Shown piece after piece: positions 17,190-26,430 of a stretch of 64,000 nucleotides of DNA (position 1 is the stretch's first letter; the number at the start of each line of letters is the position of its first letter). The notes under the pieces are model-generated. The model was not told the origin of the DNA and did no database searches. It saw only the letters and a program-made list of their open reading frames with translations. Position numbers and translations under genes: made by a program. Source of the DNA: an uncultured Cellvibrio sp. (GTDB lineage: Bacteria > Pseudomonadota > Gammaproteobacteria > Pseudomonadales > Cellvibrionaceae); contig CAMLML010000003.1 of NCBI GenBank assembly GCA_946481095.1, positions 1-64,000 on the forward strand. Reading direction: 5' to 3'.

Positions 17190-17723
17190 TTGAGTAAAAA
17201 TCTAGTTTCAATAGAAAGAAAGTACATCGACCAGAATAGTATTCAGGGATTTATTCTCGATGAATCAGATGAGCTGTTGCTAGTGCAATATGTGTATGAT
17301 TTCCGGTGTGATGGACTATTGGTATTGTCGAAATCGGATATCACAAAAGTGGTTTCGACAAAGACAGACAAGTTCCAGACGAAATTGATAAAAAACCTGA
17401 AATTATTAGATAATCAATTATTGGCTACAAACTATAATATTCAATCATGGCGTGAATTCTTCAGGAGTATTAAAAGCCATCACAAATACGTCATTGTTGA
17501 GCAAGAGAGATTCGAAGATCCTGTATTTACAATAGGTCGCATCGAAAGAAATTTAAAGAGTCATATAAAGATGCGGCATTTTACGGGTATTGCTAGATGG
17601 GGCGATGAATTGCAGGATATCAATTACGGCGATATTACGAGATGTCAGGTTGCAAGTAACTATATAAATGTTTATGAAAGGTACTTCGGGCAACTGGAAT
17701 CAAAAAATGGAAATGAAAGATAA
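17190..17723 (+). CDS. Unknown cytoplasmic protein
   Basis: Product of 177 aa, not recognised. There is no signal peptide or TM helix. The N-terminal half is hydrophobic-charged alternating (GFILDESDELLLVQYVYDF, LVLSKSDITKVVS). A middle segment contains HHKYVIVEQERF, and the C-terminal part GIARWGDELQDINYGDITRCQV resembles small beta-rich hypothetical proteins. The start is TTG at 17190, with GGTGA about 8 bases upstream; no nearby in-frame ATG exists. It lies just downstream of the cassette remnants, so it may have been acquired together with them. Confidence 0.6.
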   Translation: MSKNLVSIERKYIDQNSIQGFILDESDELLLVQYVYDFRCDGLLVLSKSDITKVVSTKTDKFQTKLIKNLKLLDNQLLATNYNIQSWREFFRSIKSHHKYVIVEQERFEDPVFTIGRIERNLKSHIKMRHFTGIARWGDELQDINYGDITRCQVASNYINVYERYFGQLESKNGNER

Positions 17724-17868
17724 TCTATTGGTTTTATTTAATAATTATTTCTTTGACTTTGGAGTTTAATCGCTTATCTCTAGGCCAGGAAATTAAGGTC
17801 GCTCTAAAAAATTCAAGAATCAAATAATCCTTATGGGTTCCATATAGAGATACTGCTAAGCTCATGCG

Positions 17869-19383
17869 ATGAAACCGTCACCCCTCTTTTCTACATCTGT
17901 TCCTGGCCTGATCGTTTGGATATCAGGCTGGGTTATTTTGTGGTTTTTGGATAGATATTTGGAGCTGGGCAATCTGGGTGTGATTTTGGTTTTGACTTCG
18001 GCGATTGCTGCTATTTGGTTGTCCGTTGGATTCACTCTGATCATCAGCTTGGTTGCGTTGATGGCATTTAATTGGGCATTTGTGCCACCGCGTGGCACTT
18101 TTGCTATTCATTTCCATCAAGACGCCTTGTTGTTATTGGTGATGTTGGTAGTGAATTTGATTATTGCCAGTTTGATGAGCTCCTTGCGAAAAAAATCCCT
18201 TGAAGTACAAGCGCATGCAGATGAAGTGGAATTGTTGCGTTCATGGAGCGATAGTCTGCGTGATATTGATGATCCTTATCTGCTTTTACCTTTGTTGCAA
18301 AAAAAATTGCGTGATGTGATTGATCAGCCTTCAGATTACATGGCTTTAAAACAAACACTTCCGCCAGAAAATAATATTACTGCAGTCATTCATTCGATTG
18401 ATTTGCAAAAAATTGATCGCGAACAGCTGGATGCCTTGTGGCATTGTTTACGCACGGGTCAATCATTAGGGCCGGCAACAGGTCGATATCAAGAACTACA
18501 GGACTTATATTTACCACTGCGCGGTCGCAAAATGACTTATGGTTCGGTGGTAATACATCAAGTGAATGTGCAACAGACAAATAATGTCATTCAAGCTCAA
18601 GCCTTGTGTGATCAAATGGGAATCGCTCTGGAGCGCCATTTGAGTTTTGTACAAGAGCAACAAGCGCGTGATCAGCTGCAGGTGCAATCAGTGCGCAACA
18701 CATTGCTCGCCGCAATTTCCCACGATTATCGAACGCCACTTGCGACGATTATGAGTGCGGCATCTTCTTTGGTTCAACAAAGTGAGCGTATGCAGCAATC
18801 CCAACGGCAACAATTGGCAGAAAGTATTGGTAATGAAGCAGAGCGGTTGCAGCGATTAACACAAAACGTTTTGCAACTCGCACGATTGGATACTATTGAA
18901 AACAACATTCATTTGGATTGGGAATCGGTTGAAGAAATTATTGGTGGTGTAATGCATCGTTTGCGTACCCACAAAAACTATTCCCGATTGATTGTAAAAG
19001 TTGAGTCTGATTTACCCTTGATTCGTGGTGATTCCTTATTGCTTTCACAATTGTTGGATAACCTCATCGACAATGCGTTTAAATACAGCCCTATGGATTC
19101 TCCCATCGAAATATGCGCTTGTGTTAAAGACAACTCAGTTTTGATGACAGTACACAATCAGGGGTTTATTGATATATCCAATATAGAAAAATTATTTTTA
19201 CCTTTTCAGCGCGGTGATCAGCGTTATATTCAAGGTGCGGGAGTAGGTTTGGCTTTGTGTCGGGCAATTGCGCGTGCGCATGGTGGCGATCTTGTTGTTA
19301 AGTCAGAAAATTCACGAGTCAGTGTGGAATGTTATCTGCCGTTGGTCACACAACCTTTGGTTGATTCTGTTGAGGTGTCTTGA
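17869..19383 (+). CDS. KdpD-like sensor histidine kinase lacking the N-terminal KdpD/Usp domains
   Basis: Sensor kinase of 504 aa. Residues of about 10-105 are a DUF4118-type four-TM domain with the KdpD hallmark NWAFVPPRGTFAI. A GAF-like linker follows (about 120-260), then the dimerisation/phosphoacceptor helix with His285 (SHDYRTPLATI), N-box LLDNLIDNAFKYSP and G-box GAGVGLALCRAIARAHGG. Full KdpD is about 890 aa with N-terminal KdpD and Usp domains, which are absent here. The stop overlaps the ATG of the response regulator by one base. No kdpFABC genes are present; the linked transporter is kup. The likely stimulus is potassium or ionic status, by analogy only. Confidence 0.85.
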   Translation: MKPSPLFSTSVPGLIVWISGWVILWFLDRYLELGNLGVILVLTSAIAAIWLSVGFTLIISLVALMAFNWAFVPPRGTFAIHFHQDALLLLVMLVVNLIIASLMSSLRKKSLEVQAHADEVELLRSWSDSLRDIDDPYLLLPLLQKKLRDVIDQPSDYMALKQTLPPENNITAVIHSIDLQKIDREQLDALWHCLRTGQSLGPATGRYQELQDLYLPLRGRKMTYGSVVIHQVNVQQTNNVIQAQALCDQMGIALERHLSFVQEQQARDQLQVQSVRNTLLAAISHDYRTPLATIMSAASSLVQQSERMQQSQRQQLAESIGNEAERLQRLTQNVLQLARLDTIENNIHLDWESVEEIIGGVMHRLRTHKNYSRLIVKVESDLPLIRGDSLLLSQLLDNLIDNAFKYSPMDSPIEICACVKDNSVLMTVHNQGFIDISNIEKLFLPFQRGDQRYIQGAGVGLALCRAIARAHGGDLVVKSENSRVSVECYLPLVTQPLVDSVEVS

Positions 19384-20102
19384 TGGCGATGCGTTTGCTA
19401 TTAATTGAAGATGATCGCGAATTACGCGCTACCCTGCGTGAAGCATTGCAACTGGAAGGTTATCAGGTGATAACAGCGATTAGCCTTGCAGAAGCGCTGA
19501 CTATTTATAATCAAAGTCTGATAGATGCTGAAATAAAAAATTCATCCTTTGATTTGGTGTTATTGGATCTGGGTTTACCCGATGGCGATGGCAGTGATTT
19601 TTTGCATAAACTCAGACGTCGTCATTCTACGGCCGTGATTGTGATTTCTGCACGTGATGCGGATGCGCAAAAAATTCACTTGTTGGATGCAGGTGCGGAT
19701 GATTATTTGGTAAAACCCTTTAGTGTCGGCGAATTGCTGGCGAGAATTCGCGTTGCCTTGCGACACAGAGGTAATCAGTCGCGGCCTGCAATCACGCATT
19801 ACGAAAAATCTGGCGTTGTTATTGATCTCGTACATCATCGTGTTAGTCGTGATGGCGAATTGGTTCATTTGACTCCGACGGAATTTAATTTGTTGGCGCG
19901 TTTGGTGCGCAGTGCCGGGCAAGTGGTTACTCATCGTCAATTATTGATTGATGTTTGGGGGCAAGAGTATGTTGAACACACGCATTATTTGCGACTCTAC
20001 ATGGGGCAGCTGCGTGCGAAATTGGAAGTGAATCCAGCTCAACCAGAACTATTATTAACAGAAGCGGGAATTGGTTACCGTTTATTGGATGTTGAAAACT
20101 AA
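19383..20102 (+). CDS. KdpE-like OmpR-family response regulator
   Basis: Response regulator of 239 aa. The receiver domain carries the acidic pair (IEDDRE), phosphoacceptor Asp62 (LLDLGLPDGDG) and conserved Lys (DDYLVKPFSV). The C-terminal winged-helix DNA-binding domain (about 135-235) shows the OmpR/KdpE pattern (LTPTEFNLLARLV, RQLLIDVWG, YLRLYMGQLRAKLE). The TGATG overlap with the kinase gene indicates a co-translated pair. The kup gene follows 66 bases downstream on the same strand and is the probable target or operon partner. Confidence 0.9.
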   Translation: MAMRLLLIEDDRELRATLREALQLEGYQVITAISLAEALTIYNQSLIDAEIKNSSFDLVLLDLGLPDGDGSDFLHKLRRRHSTAVIVISARDADAQKIHLLDAGADDYLVKPFSVGELLARIRVALRHRGNQSRPAITHYEKSGVVIDLVHHRVSRDGELVHLTPTEFNLLARLVRSAGQVVTHRQLLIDVWGQEYVEHTHYLRLYMGQLRAKLEVNPAQPELLLTEAGIGYRLLDVEN

Positions 20103-20124
20103 TAAAAAACTTATGCAATCCTGA

Positions 20125-20150
20125 TGTTATTTTTATAACACTGCCAGTGT
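20125..20150. promoter_or_regulatory. Adjacent palindromes upstream of kup
   Basis: TGTTAT-TTTT-ATAACA (20125-20140) overlaps ACACTG-C-CAGTGT (20138-20150) in the 66-base gap before kup. The first is AT-rich like known KdpE sites. Either could be an operator for the upstream regulator or a weak transcription-ending hairpin; no direct evidence separates these. Confidence 0.35.
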
Positions 20151-20167
20151 GTCAATAACCTCTGGTA

Positions 20168-22084
20168 ATGTTTATGTCAGTTACAGCTTCTGTTAATTCC
20201 ACTCAATCCCAATCGACACCTGTTCGTCAATCTATGGCTGCGTTAACCCTTGCGGCAATCGGTGTAGTTTACGGCGATATAGGCACCAGTCCTCTTTACA
20301 CTGTGAAAGAAATTTTTGCACCGGCAACCGGAATTCCATTGGATACGGTTCACATAATCGGTGCTATTTCCACTGTTTTTTGGGCGCTGATGTTGGTGGT
20401 GACGTTTAAATATGTGATTTTAATTTTGCGTGCGGACAATCGTGGCGAAGGTGGTTCATTGGCACTCACGGCGTTGGCTGTGCAAACTGCAAATAAACGA
20501 CCATTATTAAAACGTTGGATATTGGGTATCGGCCTTTTCGGTGCGACTTTATTTTATGGTGACAGCATTATCACGCCCGCAATTTCAGTGCTGGGTGCTA
20601 TGGAAGGTTTGGAAGTAGTAACGCCCACACTAAAACCCTTGGTTGTTCCTATTACCTTGGCAATTCTAATCAGTTTGTTTTGGGTTCAACGATACGGAAC
20701 AGGTGCTATGGGAAAAGTGTTTGGTCCCATAGTCTCTATTTGGTTTTTAATGTTGGCTGTGTCAGGTGTTGCACATATTGTTGCTGAGCCAAAAATTCTC
20801 GAAGCCTTGAATCCGTTACACGCATGGAATTTTTTATTGGATCGCGGTTGGTTTGTGTTTGCGGCTATAGGTGCAATTGTATTGGCGCTTACAGGTGCTG
20901 AAGCACTTTATGCGGACATGGGCCATTTTGGTCGCAAACCAATTCAAATTGCCTGGACTTATTTGGTGTTGCCATCACTCGCATTAAATTATATGGGGCA
21001 GGGTGCACTTTTATTGGCTGATCCCTCTGCGATTTCCAATCCATTTTATAAACTTTTTCCGCAAACATTAATTTGGCCCGCATTACTGATTGCAACTCTC
21101 GCTGCAATTATTGCATCACAAGCGGTTATTTCCGGCGCTTACTCTATGACGCGACAGGCAGTGCAATTGGGTTTTCTTCCGCGCATGACAGTACGCCATA
21201 CATCTGCCAGAGAATCCGGACAAATTTATATGCCCGCAGTGAATTGGATGTTATTAGCAGGCGTTATTGCCGTAGTGTTATTTTTTGGCAGTTCATCAGG
21301 TTTGGCGGGTGCTTACGGTATAGCGGTGACTATGACCATGGCGACTACTACTTGCCTGACTTATTTCGTTGTTCGTGGTTATTGGAAATTACCGGCGCCT
21401 GTTGCGATAGGCGCAACGATTTTCTTTTTGATTATGGATGTTTTATTAATTGCCGGTTGTTCGCTGAAATTTTTTGATGGTGGATGGTTTTCGTTATTAG
21501 TCGCTGCTTGTCTATTTGTTCTGATGAGTACTTGGCAACGCGGTCGCCAAATCGTGATGAATACCATTCGTCGTGAAGGTGTGGAATTGCAAACTTTTAT
21601 TGATTGTTTGCGCGTCGATGACATTCAAAATGCAGATCGTATTGCGGTTTATATGGTGGCCGATCCAACCACAGTTCCCCAGGCGCTCTTACACAACCTC
21701 AAACACAATCAAGTGCTTCATCAAAAAAATATTATTTTGACTGTGCAATTTAGTAATGCGCCCTGGGTGAGTGAGAGTGAACGTGTAGAGGTACAAAGTT
21801 TTGGTAAGCAATTCTGGCGAGTCACTCTGCATTTTGGTTTTATGGATCAACCTAATGTCCCAGCTGCACTGAAACTTTGCGAACAATATGATTTACCAAT
21901 TCCATTATTTCAAACCAGTTATTTTTTAAGCCGCGAATCCATAGTGTCTACCCCGGGCAGTGGCATGTCGCCCTGGCGAGAAAATTTATTTGCCACTATG
22001 AGTCGCAATGCAGGCGGTGTCGTAGAATTTTTTCACTTGCCAGATAATGCTGTTGTGGAATTGGGAACGCGAGTGCAGATTTAG
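20168..22084 (+). CDS. kup: Potassium uptake protein Kup
   Basis: Low-affinity K+/H+ symporter of the KUP/HAK/KT family, 638 aa, in the inner membrane. The N-terminal signature [17 protein letters not shown] (about 34-50) is diagnostic, and about 12 TM segments occupy residues 25-460. A hydrophilic C-terminal cytoplasmic domain of about 170 residues follows ([20 protein letters not shown]). ATGs at 20168 and 20174 are both possible starts; neither has a strong Shine-Dalgarno. It follows the KdpD/KdpE-like pair in the same orientation, suggesting potassium-responsive control. Confidence 0.95.
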   Translation: MFMSVTASVNSTQSQSTPVRQSMAALTLAAIGVVYGDIGTSPLYTVKEIFAPATGIPLDTVHIIGAISTVFWALMLVVTFKYVILILRADNRGEGGSLALTALAVQTANKRPLLKRWILGIGLFGATLFYGDSIITPAISVLGAMEGLEVVTPTLKPLVVPITLAILISLFWVQRYGTGAMGKVFGPIVSIWFLMLAVSGVAHIVAEPKILEALNPLHAWNFLLDRGWFVFAAIGAIVLALTGAEALYADMGHFGRKPIQIAWTYLVLPSLALNYMGQGALLLADPSAISNPFYKLFPQTLIWPALLIATLAAIIASQAVISGAYSMTRQAVQLGFLPRMTVRHTSARESGQIYMPAVNWMLLAGVIAVVLFFGSSSGLAGAYGIAVTMTMATTTCLTYFVVRGYWKLPAPVAIGATIFFLIMDVLLIAGCSLKFFDGGWFSLLVAACLFVLMSTWQRGRQIVMNTIRREGVELQTFIDCLRVDDIQNADRIAVYMVADPTTVPQALLHNLKHNQVLHQKNIILTVQFSNAPWVSESERVEVQSFGKQFWRVTLHFGFMDQPNVPAALKLCEQYDLPIPLFQTSYFLSRESIVSTPGSGMSPWRENLFATMSRNAGGVVEFFHLPDNAVVELGTRVQI

Positions 22085-22151
22085 ATGACCTATAAGGTAT
22101 TTTTCTAAAAACGGTTTATCGCTTTCTTTAAAAGCTTCTATACTCTTTGCG

Positions 22152-22186
22152 CCTGCACCACTAAATATAGGTGCAGGGAGATTTTT
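22152..22186 (+). terminator. Probable terminator of kup
   Basis: Eight-bp stem CCTGCACC/GGTGCAGG with a 10-base loop, followed by GAGATTTTT. It lies 67 bases after the kup stop and immediately before the next gene's ribosome site, so it may separate the two transcription units. Confidence 0.55.
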
Positions 22187-22214
22187 AAACAGGATAATTA
22201 TCAGGAAAATATTT

Positions 22215-23039
22215 ATGAAACTTAAAAAGGCTTTATTAACAGGATTATTTGCATTATTTGGATTCAATAATATTGCAATTGCGGCACCAGAATCCTTAAT
22301 GACCATATCTCCCGGATCGGGTCTGTACGCATATCCCCAGAAGTTTGATATATCGATCGACATTTCATCCTTGCAATACTTACCCAGCCCCTTGGCTCCA
22401 CCCTATTACGATCCGACAATTCCCGGATCATTTGTTCGAATAAATGCTTTTGTAAATGGAATCGATGCGACCACATGGTTTAATGAATGCATGCAGGAGT
22501 ACAGCATGCCTGAACTTAATTCGCGATTGTTATTGTGCAAGGTTGTTGACCATACACCATTTCAACCGGGAACTAATGTTTTACGCGTTGAAATTTTTGA
22601 CGGCATGGAAATTAATTCGGCTGAAGTGGTTTATGAATTTCAGGCCGCACAGTTAGTAGCTAAATCTTTACCCTACCGATTAAATGTTCAAGGGAAAAGT
22701 GTTAATACATCAAGTGGTGTGCAGGTGACTTACGGCCAAGTAGTGTATATATCGGCCACTGGCACAGTTAACACTTGGCCTTCAAATCCATCATTTCCAA
22801 TTTCTACACCCAGAGGCACACAAGTTTGTGCGAGCACGAGTACTTGTATAATGCCTAACGTTCCTGTGGGGGCATTGATGGTAAAAATAGGTGAGTATGG
22901 TAGATGGATGTATGCAGGAACTAATTACCGATTGGTTGCCGATCGCCCGGGGGAATTGATGTTTGGTGTAAATGATAAATCTGAACAAGTTGCTACATCA
23001 GATAACATAGGTAGCTACCAGGTGACGATTAGTAAATAA
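22215..23039 (+). CDS. Secreted protein with LecA (PA-IL)-like C-terminal lectin domain
   Basis: Exported protein of 274 aa with a signal peptide ending near AIAAPE. Residues of about 25-145 form an unrecognised beta-rich domain with a Cys pair. Residues of about 150-274 resemble the galactophilic lectin LecA/PA-IL of Pseudomonas aeruginosa. Shared landmarks are YGQVVYISATGTVNTW (compare GDVITIVAAGWASY), PVGALMVKIGEYG (compare GALVMKIGNSG) and the terminal loop with Asn-Asp, then TSDNIGSYQVTIS (compare GTYGNNSGSFSVNI), where LecA binds calcium and sugar. Galactose or plant-polysaccharide binding is likely but unproven. It stands between two hairpins as a single-gene unit. Confidence 0.7.
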   Translation: MKLKKALLTGLFALFGFNNIAIAAPESLMTISPGSGLYAYPQKFDISIDISSLQYLPSPLAPPYYDPTIPGSFVRINAFVNGIDATTWFNECMQEYSMPELNSRLLLCKVVDHTPFQPGTNVLRVEIFDGMEINSAEVVYEFQAAQLVAKSLPYRLNVQGKSVNTSSGVQVTYGQVVYISATGTVNTWPSNPSFPISTPRGTQVCASTSTCIMPNVPVGALMVKIGEYGRWMYAGTNYRLVADRPGELMFGVNDKSEQVATSDNIGSYQVTISK

Positions 23040-23058
23040 AAATTGATTTGGCTATGAA

Positions 23059-23096
23059 ATGAAAGAGCTAAATTGATACCAATTTAGCTCTTTCAT
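23059..23096. terminator. Strong convergent hairpin
   Basis: Perfect 17-bp stem (23059-23075 with 23080-23096) around loop ATAC, between the convergent LecA-like and GNAT genes. The T-rich flank is short; it probably acts as a shared transcript end. Confidence 0.7.
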
Positions 23097-23125
23097 TGAA
23101 TGCAAGTAAATTCGCAAACTTATAG

Positions 23126-23722
23126 TTAACATTTCAGTGCCATCTTATACTCAAGCCCTTTCTTAACCGTTAACCATTCCTGATCAATAATCGAAAACAC
23201 CACTGTGTCGCGATAGGTGCCATCACTATTTTTCTGATGATTACGTAAAATTCCATCCTGCTTTGCACCCAGACGCGCAATCGCAGAACGTGAAGCCTGA
23301 TTGTGCCAGTGAGTGCGAAATTCAACAGCAATTGCATTTAAGTTTTCGAAAGCATGTTTGAGTAATAAATATTTACACTCGGTATTCACGCCAGTTCTTT
23401 GGTAAGACCTGGCATACCAGGTGTAACCAATTTCAACACGACGATTGAGATTGTCCGCATTGCAGAAGCGAGTGCTGCCAATAATTTTTTGTGTTTTTTT
23501 ATCGATAACAGCAAACAATAATGCACGACCAGCAGCTTGTTCGCTGAAAGCATATTCCAGATAGGCAACAATAGAATCTTCCGACGGAACCGATGTGTAC
23601 CAAAGTTTCCAGAGTTCACCATCTGTTGATGCTTCCAATAAAGCGGATTTGTGATCGGCTTTTAACGGGATCAAGCGAACCAAATTGCCTTCAAGTGTTG
23701 TTTCATTTAACCAGTTATTCAT
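23126..23722 (-). CDS. GNAT-family N-acetyltransferase
   Basis: Acetyltransferase of 198 aa of the RimJ/RimL-like GNAT branch, predicted cytoplasmic. Recognisable segments are the N-terminal beta strand (LVRLIPLKADHKSALLEA), a core (IIGSTRFCNADNLNRRVEIGYTWY), the acetyl-CoA region (YQRTGVNTECKYLLLKHAF) and the Asn-containing strand (EFRTHWHNQASRSAIARLG). GWxY-like features indicate small-molecule or protein N-terminal acetylation; the substrate is unknown. Monocistronic, with a dispersed repeat just upstream. Confidence 0.85.
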   Translation of the reverse strand: MNNWLNETTLEGNLVRLIPLKADHKSALLEASTDGELWKLWYTSVPSEDSIVAYLEYAFSEQAAGRALLFAVIDKKTQKIIGSTRFCNADNLNRRVEIGYTWYARSYQRTGVNTECKYLLLKHAFENLNAIAVEFRTHWHNQASRSAIARLGAKQDGILRNHQKNSDGTYRDTVVFSIIDQEWLTVKKGLEYKMALKC

Positions 23723-23761
23723 GTTGTTACTTCTTGTTTGAAAAGATTTTTAGGCTAGCTT

Positions 23762-23833
23762 GTAGGCTGGGCAGTAATGCCCAGCAGATTCCCTCCACAA
23801 AAACCCAGTGTTGGGCATTACTGCCCAACCTAC
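23762..23833. repeat. Inverted pair of GGGCAGTAATGCCC repeats
   Basis: Left copy 23762-23785 (GTAGGCTGGGCAGTAATGCC...) and right copy 23810-23833 are inverted repeats matching at 22 of 24 positions, each itself a palindrome. A degenerate half copy occurs at 6732-6754. This is a REP-type dispersed intergenic element. Confidence 0.85.
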
Positions 23834-23911
23834 GGTCGCAATAAATAATTCATCGAAAAATATAAAGGAATACTATAAACAAGCTGCTGACATTGGACTT
23901 CGTTAGTCAAC

Positions 23912-24652
23912 TCACATGCCGCCTAATCTTTTGATTGTATATTGCTGCAATCCTGCGATTAATGTCGGGTCTATGTCTAAATTCAAATAAGCGTCTGTCA
24001 TTTTGTCTGGCGATATTTTTGATAATTTAAACTCGGCTATTCCTCGTGCAATATTAAATAAGATGTCAATTAAAGCGTACAACTCAGCAGTGTCATATAA
24101 ATGCGAAAGCATGTCTCTGTTAGTTACGACTGTTTGGCTTTGTTCGTTGAATGATTTTTGGAGGCTGCGTACTCGTGAATTATGAATTTGTAGCTTAGTT
24201 AAAATATTTGCTAGGTGGTTTCCTATCTCTTCTGGAGCTAATGCAATACATTTGCTAAAAACTTCTTTGTAATCTGCTGCTGGTGGCTCGATTTTGTCTG
24301 GTGAAAGAGCTGTTTTATCATTCTGATTAACTTTTTCTAAAGCCTCAATCAATAAAGTTTTGTGTGATCTTAAGTGTGTGCATAAAGAACTAAGTGCTTC
24401 AGGTAAAAAAGCTCTTGCTGCAATAAAGTCTCGTTCACGTTGTTTGTTCATTCTGTAGTGCGAGATATAAAACGCAATAACACTTGCTACAAACGCCAGT
24501 ACACCTACGTTCAATGATTGCCATCTGTCCCAAACTGCTTGAATGTGATCCCAATTGCCTTGAGTCAAAGGATAAATAAACATGCATATAAGATAGGCAA
24601 TGGCGAATGGGGCAAGCATTTGCGGAGCAAATTTTATTATTTTATCGATCAT
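23912..24652 (-). CDS. Unknown membrane-anchored protein
   Basis: Product of 246 aa, not recognised. Two N-terminal hydrophobic helices (about 10-30 and 46-65) are followed by a mostly helical, Lys/Glu/Leu-rich cytoplasmic part of 180 residues (FLPEALSSLCTHLRSHKTLL, QIHNSRVRSLQKSFNEQSQT). The anchor plus helical cytosolic domain recalls sensor or effector membrane proteins. No catalytic motif is visible. It is an isolated gene between the 23.8-kb repeat and the gnd terminator. Confidence 0.6.
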   Translation of the reverse strand: MIDKIIKFAPQMLAPFAIAYLICMFIYPLTQGNWDHIQAVWDRWQSLNVGVLAFVASVIAFYISHYRMNKQRERDFIAARAFLPEALSSLCTHLRSHKTLLIEALEKVNQNDKTALSPDKIEPPAADYKEVFSKCIALAPEEIGNHLANILTKLQIHNSRVRSLQKSFNEQSQTVVTNRDMLSHLYDTAELYALIDILFNIARGIAEFKLSKISPDKMTDAYLNLDIDPTLIAGLQQYTIKRLGGM

Positions 24653-24685
24653 AAATTATTCCTGTATTTGTAAATTCTTTAAAAC

Positions 24686-24719
24686 AAAAAAGGCCGAACT
24701 ATTTCTAATTCGGCCTTTT
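24686..24719 (-). terminator. Rho-independent terminator of gnd
   Basis: Stem AAAAGGCCGAA/TTCGGCCTTTT with loop CTATTTCTAA, 18 bases after the gnd stop. A T-run follows on the minus strand. Confidence 0.9.
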
Positions 24720-24736
24720 GCATTTCACATCAATAC

Positions 24737-26206
24737 TTACACGTTGTAAGTCGTCGATGCCGTATTACCGCCGCGACCTGTCCAGTTGGTGTGGAAGAAT
24801 TCGCCGCGTGGTTTGTCGGTGCGCTCGTAAGTGTGTGCACCGAAGTAATCGCGTTGCGCTTGTAACAAGTTCGCTGGCAAACGCGCAGTGCGGTAGCCGT
24901 CGAAATAAGTTAATGCGGATGTGATGGTTGGTGCGGGGATGCCGTTTGCAATTGCGGCGGCAGCAACACGGCGCCAGCCAGCTTGTGCGGCATCAACAGT
25001 TTTGCGGAAATAATCATCCAGCAATAAATTTTGCAGAGCAGGATTTTTATCAAAAGCTTCTTTGATGTTGCCGAGGAAGGATGAACGGATAATACAACCG
25101 CCGCGCCACATCAATGCAATGCCACCGTAATTTAAATTCCAGCCGTATTCTTTTGCGGCTTCACGCATCAACAAATAACCTTGTGCGTAGGAAATAATTT
25201 TTGATGCAAACAGTGCGTTGCGTAAATCATTGATGAAAGCTTGTTTGTCGCCTTCGAATTTAATTGCTGGCCCACTGATAACTTTGGAGGCTTGAACACG
25301 TTCGCTTTTTTGTGATGACAGGCAGCGTGCAAATACGGCTTCGGAAATCAATGTGAGTGGAATGCCCAAATCCAGAGCGATTACACCTGTCCATTTACCT
25401 GTACCTTTTTGCCCGGCGGTGTCGAGGATTTTATCGACCAAAGGTGAACCGTCTTCATCTTTGAAACCGAGTATGTCACGGGTAATTTCGATCAGGTAGG
25501 AATCCAGTTCGCCTTTATTCCATTCGGCAAACACCTTGTGCATTTCATCTGCACTCATGCCGAGTAAATCTTTCATGATTTGGTAGGCTTCACAAATTAA
25601 TTGCATGTCGCCGTATTCGATGCCGTTGTGAACCATTTTCACAAAATGACCGGCGCCGTTTTCACCAACCCAATCACAGCATGGGCTGCCATCAGCCACT
25701 TTTGCGGAAATGCTTTGGAAAATATCTTTCACATAAGGCCAGGCTTCGGGTGAACCGCCGGGCATGATGGATGGGCCAGTCAACGCACCTTCTTCACCGC
25801 CGGAAACACCGGTTCCAATGAAGCGCAAACCTTTGCTGGCGAGATAAGCCGTGCGACGGTCAGTGTCGGGGAAATGGGTGTTGCCACCGTCGATGATGAT
25901 GTCACCTGCTTCGAGGTGAGGGATCAGTTGTTCAATGAAATCATCAACGGCCTTGCCCGCCTTTACCATCAGCATGATTTTGCGGGGTTTTGCCAGCGAA
26001 GCAACCAGCTCCTCAATGGAGCGGGCGCCGCGAATGGTTTTATCTTTGGCGCGGCCAGCCAGGAAATTGTCTACTTTTTCAACAGAACGATTGTAAGCAG
26101 TAACTGTATAGCCTTTGCTCGCCATATTGAGGATGAGGTTTTCCCCCATCACCGCCAAGCCAACCAAGCCTATATCGGAAAGTGGTTTCATATTCAGAGT
26201 GCCCAT
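24737..26206 (-). CDS. gnd: 6-phosphogluconate dehydrogenase (decarboxylating)
   Basis: Oxidative pentose-phosphate enzyme converting 6-phosphogluconate to ribulose-5-phosphate, CO2 and NADPH in the cytoplasm. The 489-aa length is that of the long (E. coli-type) family. It has the Rossmann motif GLVGLAVMGENLILN, the substrate motif IDGGNTHFPDTDRR, the catalytic Lys/Asn region GAGHFVKMVHNGIEYGDMQ, and a C-terminal GRGGNTASTTYNV tail. The ATG at 26206 has AGGA 11 bases upstream; an ATG 15 bases later is a possible alternative. Monocistronic with its own terminator. Confidence 0.97.
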   Translation of the reverse strand: MGTLNMKPLSDIGLVGLAVMGENLILNMASKGYTVTAYNRSVEKVDNFLAGRAKDKTIRGARSIEELVASLAKPRKIMLMVKAGKAVDDFIEQLIPHLEAGDIIIDGGNTHFPDTDRRTAYLASKGLRFIGTGVSGGEEGALTGPSIMPGGSPEAWPYVKDIFQSISAKVADGSPCCDWVGENGAGHFVKMVHNGIEYGDMQLICEAYQIMKDLLGMSADEMHKVFAEWNKGELDSYLIEITRDILGFKDEDGSPLVDKILDTAGQKGTGKWTGVIALDLGIPLTLISEAVFARCLSSQKSERVQASKVISGPAIKFEGDKQAFINDLRNALFASKIISYAQGYLLMREAAKEYGWNLNYGGIALMWRGGCIIRSSFLGNIKEAFDKNPALQNLLLDDYFRKTVDAAQAGWRRVAAAAIANGIPAPTITSALTYFDGYRTARLPANLLQAQRDYFGAHTYERTDKPRGEFFHTNWTGRGGNTASTTYNV

Positions 26207-26327
26207 GTTGTGGTAGGTCCTATTAAGGTTGATAGTCTCACCGATAAGTGGATTACAGCTCTGACGGCTGTTTACCGAGGGCGCGTATTATTCCCGTTCG
26301 GGGGGCAAATTCCTAGTGAAAAATGAG

Positions 26328-26423
26328 CTCCTCCCCCTGCCAAGGGGGAGGTTAGGCGGGGGTAACGGGGCTCTGTCAGAAAAAACTTACCCCACCCTAA
26401 CTCTCCCCTTGGCAGGGGAGGGG
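26328..26423. repeat. Paired palindromic intergenic repeat
   Basis: Two inverted arms (about 26328-26364 and 26387-26423) containing CCCCCTGCCAAGGGGG and CCCCTTGGCAGGGG hairpins. It belongs to the same general class of GC-rich paired repeats as at 3.4, 6.8 and 9.9 kb, but with a different core. It lies between gnd and the acyltransferase gene. Confidence 0.8.
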
Positions 26424-26430
26424 ACAGATT

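Noticed and set aside
23912..24652. Known toxin or defence effector
   Set aside because: Membrane anchor plus helical domain alone is not diagnostic and no catalytic motif or partner gene is seen.
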